From: Denitrobaculum tricleocarpae
GTDB taxonomy: Bacteria > Pseudomonadota > Alphaproteobacteria > Kiloniellales > Kiloniellaceae
Reading direction: 5' to 3'
Length of the DNA stretch: 64,000 nucleotides
Assembly: GCF_007004665.1 (NCBI RefSeq)
Contig: NZ_ML660059.1
Location: 186,001 to 250,000, forward strand
In this document: in pieces, positions 16,249 to 25,364 of the stretch
How positions within the stretch are numbered: position 1 is the first letter of the stretch
Layout: every line of letters begins with the position of its first letter
Translations under genes and position numbers: made by a program
The notes under the pieces: generated by a model
Database searches by the model: none
The model's input: the letters and a program-made list of their open reading frames with translations, nothing else
Told to the model about the DNA's origin: nothing

Positions 16249-17679
16249 ATGATGACGCATCTTCGGCATATAACATCCTCGGGCATCCCCGGATGCTCCG
16301 TCAGGCGGTCCCGCAGCGCGTTGCTCGGCTCCGTGAGCTGGGGCACCGCCGCGCTCCTCGCGGTCTCGGTCATATCCGTGCCTGTTACAGCCGAAGATGA
16401 CGGACTGGGAGGTTATCTCTCCGACACACTTGACGAGGCAGTCTTTTTCTCGGCAACACTCACACATGAATCGGCCCTCGACCTGAACGACGGCAACGGT
16501 CAGAAAGTCGAGACCATTCTGCAGCCCGAGCTCGAAATCGAACTCCCGGACGGCCTCAGCCTGACGGCGATCGGCCGGGCGAGATGGGATGTCCGTGATC
16601 GCCTTGAACCAGGCAGCCCAAGTCAAGACAGCACCGCAACGATCTCGCGGCGCTGGCTGGCGAGTGATGACGTTGATTTCGAGCTCCGGGAGTTCTACGT
16701 CGATGCGCCCACGAGCTTTGCCCATTTTAGAATCGGCAAACAACAGACTGTCTGGGGTCAGGCCGACGGCCTGAAGGTTCTCGATGTCGTCAATCCTCAG
16801 GATTTCCGCGAGTTTATTCTCGACGACTTCGAAGATTCGCGTATTCCGCTCTGGACTTTTGCGGCCGAAGTTCCCGTTGATGACTTTATGGCCGAATTCC
16901 TCTGGATCCCGGATCAGACCTACAACGATCTGCCGGAAGCGGACGCGCTCTATGCCTTGACGGCACCGCGTTTCGTGCCCGAAGCCATTCCGGGTTTCAC
17001 GGTCATCCAGCGGGAACCGGACCGCCCCGACGACATCATTGCCGACTCCGATGCGGGGGCGCGGCTGCTCGGTATGGTCGACGGATGGGATTTCAGCCTC
17101 AACTACCTCTTTCATTACGATGACAATCCGGTATTGCGCCGCCGGGTCCAGGGCACGACGGTTACCATCAATCCGGTGTACGAACGCACCCACCTTCTTG
17201 GTGGAACCTTCAGCAACTCCTTCGGTGATTTCGTCCTGCGCGGTGAGCTCGGCTATTCCTTCGACCGCTTTTTCCTGACCGATGATCCCACCGACAGCGA
17301 CGGCGTTGAGGAGAGCGATAACGTCTCCTCGGTGATCGGTCTGGACTGGAACGGCCTCGATGACACCTTCGTCAGTGCCCAGATTTTTGGCGATTACCTG
17401 ACCAACGACATCAACGGCCTGGTCCGCGATCAGTTCGAAGCCACCACCAGCCTTCTGGTCCGCCGCAGCTTCCTGGACGAAGATCTGGTGGCGGAGGTGA
17501 TCTGGCTGCAATCCGTCAACAGCGGTGACGGCCTCATCCGCCCGAAGATCACCTATCAGGTAGACGACAACGTCAAGCTCTGGGCCGGTGCCGATATCTT
17601 CTTCGGAACGTCAGACGGCGTCTTCGGCCAGTTCAACGACAACGACCGCTTCCTCTTCGGCGTTCAGTTCAGCTTTTAA
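16249..17679 (+). CDS. Outer-membrane beta-barrel protein (DUF1302-like)
   Basis: A 476-residue protein starting 13 bases after the LolA-like gene. A long N-terminal signal region (about 1-48, basic then hydrophobic, ending near VTA) precedes alternating amphipathic strands, a conserved RIGKQQTVWGQADGL segment, and a C-terminus ending in Phe (FGVQFSF), the usual barrel insertion signal. This resembles the DUF1302 proteins that accompany RND/LolA-like pairs. It is probably the outer-membrane end of that system. Confidence 0.82.
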   Translation: MMTHLRHITSSGIPGCSVRRSRSALLGSVSWGTAALLAVSVISVPVTAEDDGLGGYLSDTLDEAVFFSATLTHESALDLNDGNGQKVETILQPELEIELPDGLSLTAIGRARWDVRDRLEPGSPSQDSTATISRRWLASDDVDFELREFYVDAPTSFAHFRIGKQQTVWGQADGLKVLDVVNPQDFREFILDDFEDSRIPLWTFAAEVPVDDFMAEFLWIPDQTYNDLPEADALYALTAPRFVPEAIPGFTVIQREPDRPDDIIADSDAGARLLGMVDGWDFSLNYLFHYDDNPVLRRRVQGTTVTINPVYERTHLLGGTFSNSFGDFVLRGELGYSFDRFFLTDDPTDSDGVEESDNVSSVIGLDWNGLDDTFVSAQIFGDYLTNDINGLVRDQFEATTSLLVRRSFLDEDLVAEVIWLQSVNSGDGLIRPKITYQVDDNVKLWAGADIFFGTSDGVFGQFNDNDRFLFGVQFSF

Positions 17680-17773
17680 GACGGGCTCACGAGCACGAGT
17701 GATCGCTCCCGGAGACCCGTTGGTCCCGTGGCTTGTCACTTGGAAAGCTGAAGGCGGAGAGACTGCGCAAACC

Positions 17774-17815
17774 GCATTGGGGCGGACGCAGATTCCACCG
17801 CGCCCGCCCCAATGC
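17774..17815. repeat. 12-bp perfect inverted repeat between convergent genes
   Basis: The arms 17774-17785 and 17804-17815 are perfectly complementary, separated by 18 bases, and lie between the stop codons of the barrel gene and the acyltransferase. There is no T tract on either strand, so a classical intrinsic terminator is not shown; a bidirectional transcription barrier is likely. Confidence 0.6.
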
Positions 17816-17841
17816 TGTAGGTTGAAATGTGAAGTCTGGTC

Positions 17842-18660
17842 TTAGTGATCGCCGGTAACGTTGCCCGGCAGAAGCTGCCCGTCGTCGGTACCAACCTCCC
17901 AAAACTCGCGGCTGGCTTCACGCGAGGTTCGCAGGAGCGTCTCCAGAGAAGCATAACAGGGCTGACGCCGGCCATGATAATCCACGACGGGACCGATCGG
18001 CTCGAAATGAAGGCCGAAGCGGCTGAGCAAACGAATGAGCGCAGGCTCCATCACAGCGCAAACATGAGTGATCTCATGCTCGATACACATCCGCAGAACA
18101 CTCTTCATGAGACCGAGCGTGATATGGGGCAAAACGCGGCGCTCGAGCTTCCTCTGTTCGGCAGCCTTTTGCTGGCTATCGGCCCAACTGACGTCAGCAT
18201 AGCGTTCTTCACCCGCACGGCGCCGGAACTCACGGGAAATAGCATAGCGCGAGATTTCCGCCGTCGTGGCCTCAGGATAAGGCACATGGTTCGTTTCCCA
18301 CACATCCTGGATCGGCAAATGGTAAGCCGCGGTCGGAGAGGGCAGGATTAAACGCACCGCGCCCATCGTCGTATTGGTCGGACGATGAATCAGCAGGCTA
18401 TGGACGGAGTGCGGGTCATACTCGTCCATCTCCATTTCATTAGGATTGTCTTTTGCATCCTCGAAAGGATTCTCAATGCAATAGACCTGGTAACGCAAAC
18501 GATGCGCCTGCTCGATCTCTTCCTGAGTAAGCGCGGGTTTGGTCTCGAACCAATGTTTGAAAAGCTCTGCAAGTCGAGCATTTTCTGTAGGTGCCGCGGG
18601 CAGACCTGTCACAGACAATTGGTTCGGTATCCCGACTGTCTGCGATTGAACAACGGCCAT
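17842..18660 (-). CDS. PEP-CTERM/exosortase-associated acyltransferase (N-acyl amino acid synthase type)
   Basis: A 272-residue protein with the LRYQVYCIENPFE signature and a GNAT/autoinducer-synthase-like layout, matching the acyltransferase family that co-occurs with exosortase A. The start at 18660 has a strong TAAGGAG Shine-Dalgarno. Relatives transfer a fatty acyl chain, probably from acyl carrier protein, to an amino group; the acceptor here is unknown. It is a single cytoplasmic domain without a signal peptide. It stands alone, transcribed away from the AT-rich 18.7-18.9 kb region. Confidence 0.85.
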   Translation of the reverse strand: MAVVQSQTVGIPNQLSVTGLPAAPTENARLAELFKHWFETKPALTQEEIEQAHRLRYQVYCIENPFEDAKDNPNEMEMDEYDPHSVHSLLIHRPTNTTMGAVRLILPSPTAAYHLPIQDVWETNHVPYPEATTAEISRYAISREFRRRAGEERYADVSWADSQQKAAEQRKLERRVLPHITLGLMKSVLRMCIEHEITHVCAVMEPALIRLLSRFGLHFEPIGPVVDYHGRRQPCYASLETLLRTSREASREFWEVGTDDGQLLPGNVTGDH

Positions 18661-18888
18661 TGGGAACTCCTTAGCGGAACCTGAATACAAAGACAGACCC
18701 TAGGCTTTACATCTTAAATTATCGTAAATGGCCTCACGGCAACTTCAGGCATTCGAGTAGTTTATTCGACATTTTAGAAAATCAATAAAACTCTTCTGTA
18801 AATATTGAGATCGCATTGAACCTGTAACTTAGTTAAAGTCGAATTAAACAACTTAATTACAAGTTGTGTTACCCAGTTGTATGGTTTT

Positions 18889-20052
18889 TTACTTTTGAGT
18901 GTTGAGTGTATGCACTAAAGCTTCGATCCGCCGCGCATTGTTCTCCCAGGTCAACGCCTTATCGGTAATAGCAGCGCGCGCCGCTTCGCCGATACGCTGC
19001 CGCAATCCATGGTCGTTACACACGCGCTCGATAGCGTCCCTGAAGCCGGTCTCCTTTTCAGGGTCGAAAAGCAGAGCATCGACACCATCCGAGAGGATCT
19101 CTTTTATATTCCGCATATCAGGCGCGACAATCGCACGGCCCAGCGCCATATACTCGAAGAGCTTCAAAGGCGAGGCATAATTGGTGACAGCCGGCTGGAG
19201 CGCCACGTCAAAGGCGGCGATGTAATCTGCAACCTCATCACGGCCAATGACGCCGGTAAAGGTCACCCTGTCAGACACGCCCAGTGACCGGGCCTGGGCC
19301 TCGAGGCTTTCCCTCGCCGGGCCATCACCCACCACCAGGAGATGGAGCCGGGTGCCGCTCCTGTCTTCGGCGAGAAGATCCACGACATGGTTCAAACCAT
19401 GCCATTCCCGCACAAAGCCTGTAAATCCCAGCACCAGCTGCTCATTCAGATTCAGGCGCTGGCGCACAGCCGCGGTGTCGATATCCTTGAGAAAGCGATC
19501 TTGATTGATGCCGTTCGGGATCACCTTGATCCGCTCTTCGGGCACCCCCGCGCGGCGCAGGTGGTCCGCCAGAACATCGGTCACCGGCAGAGCGTAATCT
19601 GCTTCGCGCCAGGCCGTCTCCTCGGTCCAGCGGGCCAGGCGTTTGAGAGCGACCTGCCCAAACTTGCTGCGTTCTTCGAAAAGAGGCGCGTTGACCTCGA
19701 GCAACATCGGCAGCTTGTAGTGGCGCTTTAGCCAAACCCCGGACAGCAGGAACAGATTACTGCGCTCGTACAGCACATCCGGGCGATGTTCCAGATAGGC
19801 CCTCTTGAGGCGGCGGTAGGCGACCAGGGAGTAGGAAAACTCCATCAATTCGTAGACGGCTTGCGGCAAATGCCGTTTCAGAGCAGCGACAAGCGCATTT
19901 TCCTCGCCGAAATCCTGCTTCTCGCTACCACCCGGCGCCACTTTGATGATTTCGTGGCCAAGCGCCTTCAGTGCGGTCATCAGTTCTTCAATGTGAACCG
20001 CCTGCCCATCGGTCGAGCCGGTTCTGTGGTGGTAAAGTATTTTCATCTTCAA
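18889..20052 (-). CDS. Family 4 glycosyltransferase
   Basis: A 387-residue GT-B enzyme. The C-terminal domain shows VIPNGIN, GFTGFVREWHGL, LHLLVVGDGP and the E-x7-E type nucleotide-sugar motif in SPLKLFEYMALGRAIVAPD. The start overlaps the stop of the upstream glycosyltransferase gene by four bases, so the two are translationally coupled. It is the last gene of a minus-strand glycosyltransferase run that begins with the sugar transferase at 25074. Sugar and linkage are not predictable. Confidence 0.88.
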   Translation of the reverse strand: MKMKILYHHRTGSTDGQAVHIEELMTALKALGHEIIKVAPGGSEKQDFGEENALVAALKRHLPQAVYELMEFSYSLVAYRRLKRAYLEHRPDVLYERSNLFLLSGVWLKRHYKLPMLLEVNAPLFEERSKFGQVALKRLARWTEETAWREADYALPVTDVLADHLRRAGVPEERIKVIPNGINQDRFLKDIDTAAVRQRLNLNEQLVLGFTGFVREWHGLNHVVDLLAEDRSGTRLHLLVVGDGPARESLEAQARSLGVSDRVTFTGVIGRDEVADYIAAFDVALQPAVTNYASPLKLFEYMALGRAIVAPDMRNIKEILSDGVDALLFDPEKETGFRDAIERVCNDHGLRQRIGEAARAAITDKALTWENNARRIEALVHTLNTQK

Positions 20053-21221
20053 CGCCGCCCGAGTATCGACTGGAAAAGATCGTACTGCCCTTGTGACGTT
20101 GCCTGCCAGCTGAAGAGCTCCGCATGCGCACGGGTCGCTTCGCGCGACGGCGGGTCTTTCAGGACCCTGAGAACCATCCGGGCAATGGCGTCAGGCGTCC
20201 GCTCCGGGATCAACGCGCCGGCGGCTGGGTCGGTGATGACCTCCGGTGCACCCCAGACATTCGTTGCCGCCGCGGGCGTGCCGCTGGCCATGGTTTCCAG
20301 AAGGACGTTCGCCCAGCCCTCCCGGCTCGACGCCAAAACCAGTACATCAGCGGCGCTGTAGAGTTCAGACATTTCCTGATGTGGAATAGCCCCCAGGAAC
20401 CGAACGCGATCGGTTAGTCCGAGCGAGCCCGCCAAGGCCCACAGTTCCGCGTTATCCGGGCCCGTCCCCGCAATCAACAGCGTCGCATCGGGGATTTGAG
20501 GCATCGCCTCGATAATCAGATGGTGGCCTTTGCGCTCAATCAGATGACCGACCGACAAGAGAACCTTCCCGCTCACGCCGAACTTCTGTTTCGCGGCATC
20601 CCGGTCCCTGGGTTGAAAGAGCTCCAGATCCACGCCATTGCGCAAAACCTCGACCCTCTGATCCGCAATTCCCATCTTCACCAGTTCGTCCTTGAGCGCC
20701 TGGCAGACAGTGATCAGTCCGTCGGCCTGCTCCGCTGCTTCAATGATCAGACGGCGCGGGGTCGGATAGTTCGGGATCAGGTTCAAATCGGTGCCGCGGG
20801 CCGTAATCGTCAGCGGTTTCCGGAGCGCCCGCGCCAGATAGGCAGCAGCCACACCGTCGGGATAAAAGTAATGGGCATCGATGAGATCGAAATCGAAGCC
20901 GTCACGCAGAATACCTGCGACCACCGGCTTCACCGCCCGATACATCAGGGACGGCGTCAGGTTCATCCCGACCTTCGGGATCAGCGGATAGCGCGGGTAG
21001 ATCACGTCAAGACCCGACCGATTGTCGCTCCTGGGCACCTTTGCGAAGGTCGCGTAATCACCAAACAGGGACGAAGTCGAAGGAAACCAGGGGACAGGCG
21101 CAACAACGCGCGCCGTAACCTCGTTGTTTTCCATCAGGTGGCGCAAGCGATTCTCCACGAAAACGCCGTGGTGTGGCTGCGCCTTGTTCGGAAAGAGAGT
21201 CGAAAAGGTCAGGATCTTCAT
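20049..21221 (-). CDS. Family 4 glycosyltransferase
   Basis: A 390-residue GT-B enzyme with HHGVFVENR near the N-terminus, DLIDAHYFYPDG, VLRNGVDLELF, VGHLIERKGHHLI, and the donor-binding SSREGWANVLLETMASG. It is cytoplasmic or peripheral at the inner membrane and should extend the lipid-linked exopolysaccharide unit. It overlaps the next gene by four bases and follows another glycosyltransferase after 40 bases. Confidence 0.88.
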   Translation of the reverse strand: MKILTFSTLFPNKAQPHHGVFVENRLRHLMENNEVTARVVAPVPWFPSTSSLFGDYATFAKVPRSDNRSGLDVIYPRYPLIPKVGMNLTPSLMYRAVKPVVAGILRDGFDFDLIDAHYFYPDGVAAAYLARALRKPLTITARGTDLNLIPNYPTPRRLIIEAAEQADGLITVCQALKDELVKMGIADQRVEVLRNGVDLELFQPRDRDAAKQKFGVSGKVLLSVGHLIERKGHHLIIEAMPQIPDATLLIAGTGPDNAELWALAGSLGLTDRVRFLGAIPHQEMSELYSAADVLVLASSREGWANVLLETMASGTPAAATNVWGAPEVITDPAAGALIPERTPDAIARMVLRVLKDPPSREATRAHAELFSWQATSQGQYDLFQSILGRR

Positions 21222-21261
21222 TCTGCGATCCCCAGAGTCTTGAGGCAGTCATTATGAGCCG

Positions 21262-22374
21262 TCATGCATCAAATACCTTTTCATAGGCGGCAAACATCCG
21301 CTCCGCGGCGTAGACCTCTTCCGCCTGGGCACGGTTGGCCGCACCGCTCTGCTCACGCACGGCGGTGTCGCCAAGGAGCGTTTCCAGCGAACGACGAAGG
21401 GCGACGTCGCTCTCCTTAGGCGTCACGAAGTCCTTGTTCGCGTCTGGGAGCATGGCCTTCACGTCGCCGACATCGAATGAAGCGATGGCACGACCGGACG
21501 CCATCGCCTGGAGAATGGAATTCGGCATCTGTTCGGTATCGGATGTCATGACGAAGATATCAATCCAACCCAGCAGCTTATCGATCTCCTCGCAGTGACC
21601 GGCAAAAACAACGCGGTCCGCGACCCCCAGTTCCGCCGCCAGCGCTTCGAGATGCGGCCTTTGATCGCCATCACCGATCAGCAGCAACCGTGTGGCATGA
21701 GATTCCGGAAGCTGTGCAAAAACCTGCAGAAGCCGTGCGATATTTTTCTCTGCCCGCAGAGGCGCAACGGTGCCGAGGATCAACTCTCCGGGACGCTTCT
21801 CGAATCCGGGAGGAATGCCCTCAACCGGAGCCCGGGAAAAGGTGACGCAATCCACGCCGTTCGGAATGTGTGTGATCTTGCGCCGAGGTAACTTCCAAAT
21901 GTCGCTTGCAATGCGGACAAGTGTGAAGGACGGGACCACGATCTGTGAAGCTCGTGCCAGCGCAAGACGACGAAAGTAAACCCGCCGCGGTATCTGACGC
22001 TCCGCCTCCTCGACACCGAAACCGCTCTCAAGGTGCACATGACGGCAGATTGGCGAGAGGGTATTCGCTAGCGCCCATTCCGTGGCGCCCCAGTTGAAGG
22101 TCAGAAGAAGATCGGGTGCCTGGGACTTGATGTAGCGCCGGATTGCGCGCAACCGCCCCGGTAAGCCCGTCGAGGGCCCGTCGTAGGCTTCGACCTTCGC
22201 GGGAATACCCGGCTTCAGGCGTGAACGGCAGTCGGTCGGGCCGTCCAAGGACAGCACGGTATGCCGATAACGGTCACCAAAGTGATTGATGATCGTGCTG
22301 ATGCGAATCGGGACACCACCGTGGGCGAAGGTTGGGAAGACGTGCAGCAGGTGCGGTTGTGCCGGCATATTCAA
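21262..22374 (-). CDS. Family 4 glycosyltransferase
   Basis: A 370-residue GT-B enzyme with an N-terminal acceptor domain (HVFPTFAHGGVPIR) and a C-terminal donor domain (HIPNGVD, GTVAPLRAEKNI, RLLLIGDGDQ, SDTEQMPNSILQAMASG). The E-x7-E motif region has SDTEQMPNS where many relatives have an S-x-x-E-G-x-P pattern. It is part of the 18.9-25.1 kb glycosyltransferase operon, 54 bases after the preceding gene. Confidence 0.86.
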   Translation of the reverse strand: MNMPAQPHLLHVFPTFAHGGVPIRISTIINHFGDRYRHTVLSLDGPTDCRSRLKPGIPAKVEAYDGPSTGLPGRLRAIRRYIKSQAPDLLLTFNWGATEWALANTLSPICRHVHLESGFGVEEAERQIPRRVYFRRLALARASQIVVPSFTLVRIASDIWKLPRRKITHIPNGVDCVTFSRAPVEGIPPGFEKRPGELILGTVAPLRAEKNIARLLQVFAQLPESHATRLLLIGDGDQRPHLEALAAELGVADRVVFAGHCEEIDKLLGWIDIFVMTSDTEQMPNSILQAMASGRAIASFDVGDVKAMLPDANKDFVTPKESDVALRRSLETLLGDTAVREQSGAANRAQAEEVYAAERMFAAYEKVFDA

Positions 22375-22428
22375 GCCTCACCGGCAGGGGCTGCAACAAG
22401 CGGATCCGAGGTCAGATTTAGCTGTGGG

Positions 22429-23601
22429 TTAGCCGAGCTCATTGAGCCAACGCTCCAGTTCGTCGACCCGTCCGTCCCAGGAATTTTCCGATGCAACGCG
22501 CTGGCGCTCGGCCGGTGTGCTGACGCCGCCGTTTTCAATGGCATCCTCGAGCGCCGACAACCACTCGGCTTCGTTACCAGCGACAGCGACCACCTCGCTG
22601 AAAAGCTTGATCACACGGATATCAGCGCCGACGACCGGCTGACCGGTGGCGAGATACTCGTGCAGCTTCAGGGGATAGAGGTCGGTCCACCAGCCGCCTT
22701 TCTCGGAGCGATAGCACATCACGTTGACGTCCATGTGCGTGTTGTAGGCGGGCAGCCCGTGATACGGCTTGAAACCCAGGAAGTGGACATTGGGAAGCGC
22801 CTTGCAGGCGCGGTAGATCTCACCGGTTTCGGGGGTGAGGTGTTCCTCATGGACCAGGCCGATAAAGACCCATTGCCATTCCGGACGCTGCTGCGCGATC
22901 GACAGCACCAACGCCATGTTGACCTTTTCATTGATTTTGCCGACATAGCCGATGCGCGGATGGGGAACCGCGGCAAGATCTTCCGGGCACTCGCAGCCCC
23001 GCGCGTCGATAAAGGCCTGAGTGTCGGCACCATTGGGCAGCTGCTTCGCGCGCGTGGGTCCGTCTTTCGGCAAGGCCTCGGCCATCCCGGGCGAGCTCGC
23101 GATGATCAGATCCGCGCGGGCAACCAGCTTTTCCTGCATGCGTGCCTGCTCATCCGTCCAGCCCGGCATGGAAGAGAAAGTGTCATCCGCGTGATAAACG
23201 ACCGAGCAATCCCCAAGGGCTTCCACATAGGGCCAGAAGATCGGATGAAAGACATAGACCAGCGGCCGCCGGGCGCTCGACCAGCCGACACGTTTTTTGA
23301 GGCCACCCAGATAGCTCCTCATAACCAAACGATCCCAGAGCGGCAGCTTCGGCCAGCGCAGCTGCCAGCGGCCCGGCATGTGGACGTCGACGTTGTAGAG
23401 GCGCTTGAAAGACGCGCGCCAGCCGGACTCCCGCCACTCGTCTGTGAAGCGATCCCAGACGAAGAGAGGACCCGTCGCATAGGCAACCGGCCAGCCGCGC
23501 TCTCCAAGCCTGGAGGTGAGCTGCTGGCGGGTTTGCCAGTCGTCGCCCCAACGGTTCGTCCCCATGACGATGATCGGTCGATCACGCTCGATATCTGCCA
23601 T
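22429..23601 (-). CDS. Glycosyltransferase, GT4-like
   Basis: A 390-residue protein with a glycosyltransferase pattern: VYHADDTFSSMPGW, LPNGADTQAF, RIGYVGKINEKVN, VHFLGFKPYHGLPAY and KLHEYLATGQPVV. This N-terminal type is seen in enzymes that modify surface polysaccharides. I chose ATG 23601 because GGTGAG lies nine bases upstream; ATG 23625 is in frame but has no ribosome-binding site. It follows the sugar transferase gene after 99 bases. Confidence 0.83.
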   Translation of the reverse strand: MADIERDRPIIVMGTNRWGDDWQTRQQLTSRLGERGWPVAYATGPLFVWDRFTDEWRESGWRASFKRLYNVDVHMPGRWQLRWPKLPLWDRLVMRSYLGGLKKRVGWSSARRPLVYVFHPIFWPYVEALGDCSVVYHADDTFSSMPGWTDEQARMQEKLVARADLIIASSPGMAEALPKDGPTRAKQLPNGADTQAFIDARGCECPEDLAAVPHPRIGYVGKINEKVNMALVLSIAQQRPEWQWVFIGLVHEEHLTPETGEIYRACKALPNVHFLGFKPYHGLPAYNTHMDVNVMCYRSEKGGWWTDLYPLKLHEYLATGQPVVGADIRVIKLFSEVVAVAGNEAEWLSALEDAIENGGVSTPAERQRVASENSWDGRVDELERWLNELG

Positions 23602-23700
23602 AGTGTTCAACTCACCGTCTTTCATGACCGCGTGGGGCGGAGATTGTTGTTCAATCGGATTAGGTTGCGATTTTGCAGGCGCCTTATAGGCCGAAAACCC

Positions 23701-25074
23701 TCAACGAACGCCTTGCGGCCAGAGAACCACTCGTACCGTCTGGGCGATGATGCTCAGATCGAGTAGGAGGCTGTAATATTTGATATAGTAAAGATCGTAC
23801 TGAAGTTTATGGCGGGCATCGTCAATCGACGCGCCGTAAGGATAGTTCAACTGCGCCCAGCCGGTCACGCCGGGTTTCACCCGATGCCGCTCCGCGTAAT
23901 ACGGAATGACCTCGGCGAGCTGCTCGACGAAGAAGGGCCGCTCAGGCCGCGGGCCGACGAAACTCATATCCCCTTTCAGAACATTGATGATCTGAGGGAT
24001 CTCGTCGATCCGCGTCTTACGCACAAAAGCTCCGACGGCGGTCACCCTGGTATCGTTCGCTGCAGCCCACTGTGGACCGTCGCGCTCGGCATCCACCCGC
24101 ATGCTGCGGAATTTGTTCAGAACAAAGGGCTTTCCCCTGAACCCCATGCGCTCCTGCCGGTAAAAGATGGGGCCGGGACTGTCCAGGCGCACCGCGATAG
24201 CGGTTGCGATGATGATCGGCATCAAAAAGATCAGGAGCGCAAGACTGACGGCGATATCCAGGCCACGCTTGAGGGTCTGCTGCAGCCGGCCACCGGGAAA
24301 GCCCTCCGAAAACAGAAACCAGCTGGGATTCAAGGCCTTGAGATCGATATGAAGACTCTCACGCTCGCGGAAGCTCATGTAGTCGGTGATGGCGGTACCG
24401 TTCAGGCGGCAATTGACGAGAGACGGCAGCGGCAGATGCCCGCGCCGGTCCTGCACGGCGACAACGATCTCGTCAACATCATTGTTTTCCACGAACTCGG
24501 ACAGTTCGGTACCGTCAGGCAGTATCCGTTCCGGCGTGACTTTGACCTGCTCACCGGGGATCTGAACAAAGCCCGCACAGATAAAGCGGCAAGAGCGTCC
24601 GTCATGCTCGCGCTCTTCCAGCTGAGCCGCGCGCTCTCCGACACCGATGATGACGATCTTATGCTTGAGCTGACTGATATCGACGATCTGCAGAAACACC
24701 AGCCGCACGATAATCAATGCCGGAAAGGCGGAAAACATCGCAACCGCAAGCGCAGAGCGCCAAATCTTGAGATCAGGAAGGGTGTAAAAGATAACCGAAA
24801 GCGCGAAAGTACTGAGCACAAAGCTCACGAACAACCGCGTGAAGATGTCGGAGAACTTGGAGGAGAATTGCCAGTTGTAAAGACCGAGCGAGAACATCGC
24901 CGTCATCACAACTGTCGTGAAAATCACCATCTCCGGAATGAATACGGAGACTGTCTGCAAAAAGTCAGGTCTGCCGTCTGCAGATACGCGCAAATAAATG
25001 CCCAGGCCCACGGATGACACCAGCGTGGAGCATTCCAAAGCCGCAAGAATGACAAGGGGACGAGAAAAATGCAT
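23701..25074 (-). CDS. XrtA/PEP-CTERM system polyprenyl-phosphate sugar transferase (TIGR03013-type)
   Basis: A 457-residue inner-membrane initiating transferase. Four or so N-terminal membrane helices and a CoA-binding-like domain (IVIIGVGERAAQ) precede a fifth helix and the bacterial sugar transferase domain: DSPGPIFYRQERMGF, KFRSMRVDAE, RIDEIPQIINVLKGDMS, FVGPRPERP and GVTGWAQLNY. It transfers a sugar-1-phosphate to undecaprenyl phosphate, starting the exopolysaccharide repeat unit. Its length and motifs match the exosortase A-associated branch. It is the first gene of the 18.9-25.1 kb operon; a poor sigma-54-like site lies at 25106-25119 (see rejected items). Confidence 0.92.
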   Translation of the reverse strand: MHFSRPLVILAALECSTLVSSVGLGIYLRVSADGRPDFLQTVSVFIPEMVIFTTVVMTAMFSLGLYNWQFSSKFSDIFTRLFVSFVLSTFALSVIFYTLPDLKIWRSALAVAMFSAFPALIIVRLVFLQIVDISQLKHKIVIIGVGERAAQLEEREHDGRSCRFICAGFVQIPGEQVKVTPERILPDGTELSEFVENNDVDEIVVAVQDRRGHLPLPSLVNCRLNGTAITDYMSFRERESLHIDLKALNPSWFLFSEGFPGGRLQQTLKRGLDIAVSLALLIFLMPIIIATAIAVRLDSPGPIFYRQERMGFRGKPFVLNKFRSMRVDAERDGPQWAAANDTRVTAVGAFVRKTRIDEIPQIINVLKGDMSFVGPRPERPFFVEQLAEVIPYYAERHRVKPGVTGWAQLNYPYGASIDDARHKLQYDLYYIKYYSLLLDLSIIAQTVRVVLWPQGVR

Positions 25075-25364
25075 GAGGCAGACTTATACTTTTGTTCCCT
25101 GGACGGCAACTCAGTGTCCTGGCTATGGGACACATCGCGGTCGAGCCGGCTTTCCTACGTTCAAGTTTGTTTGCGATCCACACCGACCGGAGCCGAGTGA
25201 CGGCAGACGAATAATTCGCAAAAATTGTTACACAAAGTACTTAACGCTTTAACTACATTGCAAGATCCGCAGGCTCACGACCAGTGTCAAGAAGTGAACT
25301 TCTACAACTCCAGCAATAACGCGAGTGTTCTCCTGTTGCGCGCTTGCGCTCAAATGATCAAATT

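Noticed and set aside
22261-25017. Plus-strand frames of 501 and 402 residues opposite the glycosyltransferases and sugar transferase
   Set aside because: Both are antisense shadows of genes with clear catalytic motifs.
25106-25119. Sigma-54-like site upstream of the sugar transferase (minus strand)
   Set aside because: Only GG and TTGC at the right spacing match; the rest of the -24 box and the base after GC do not.
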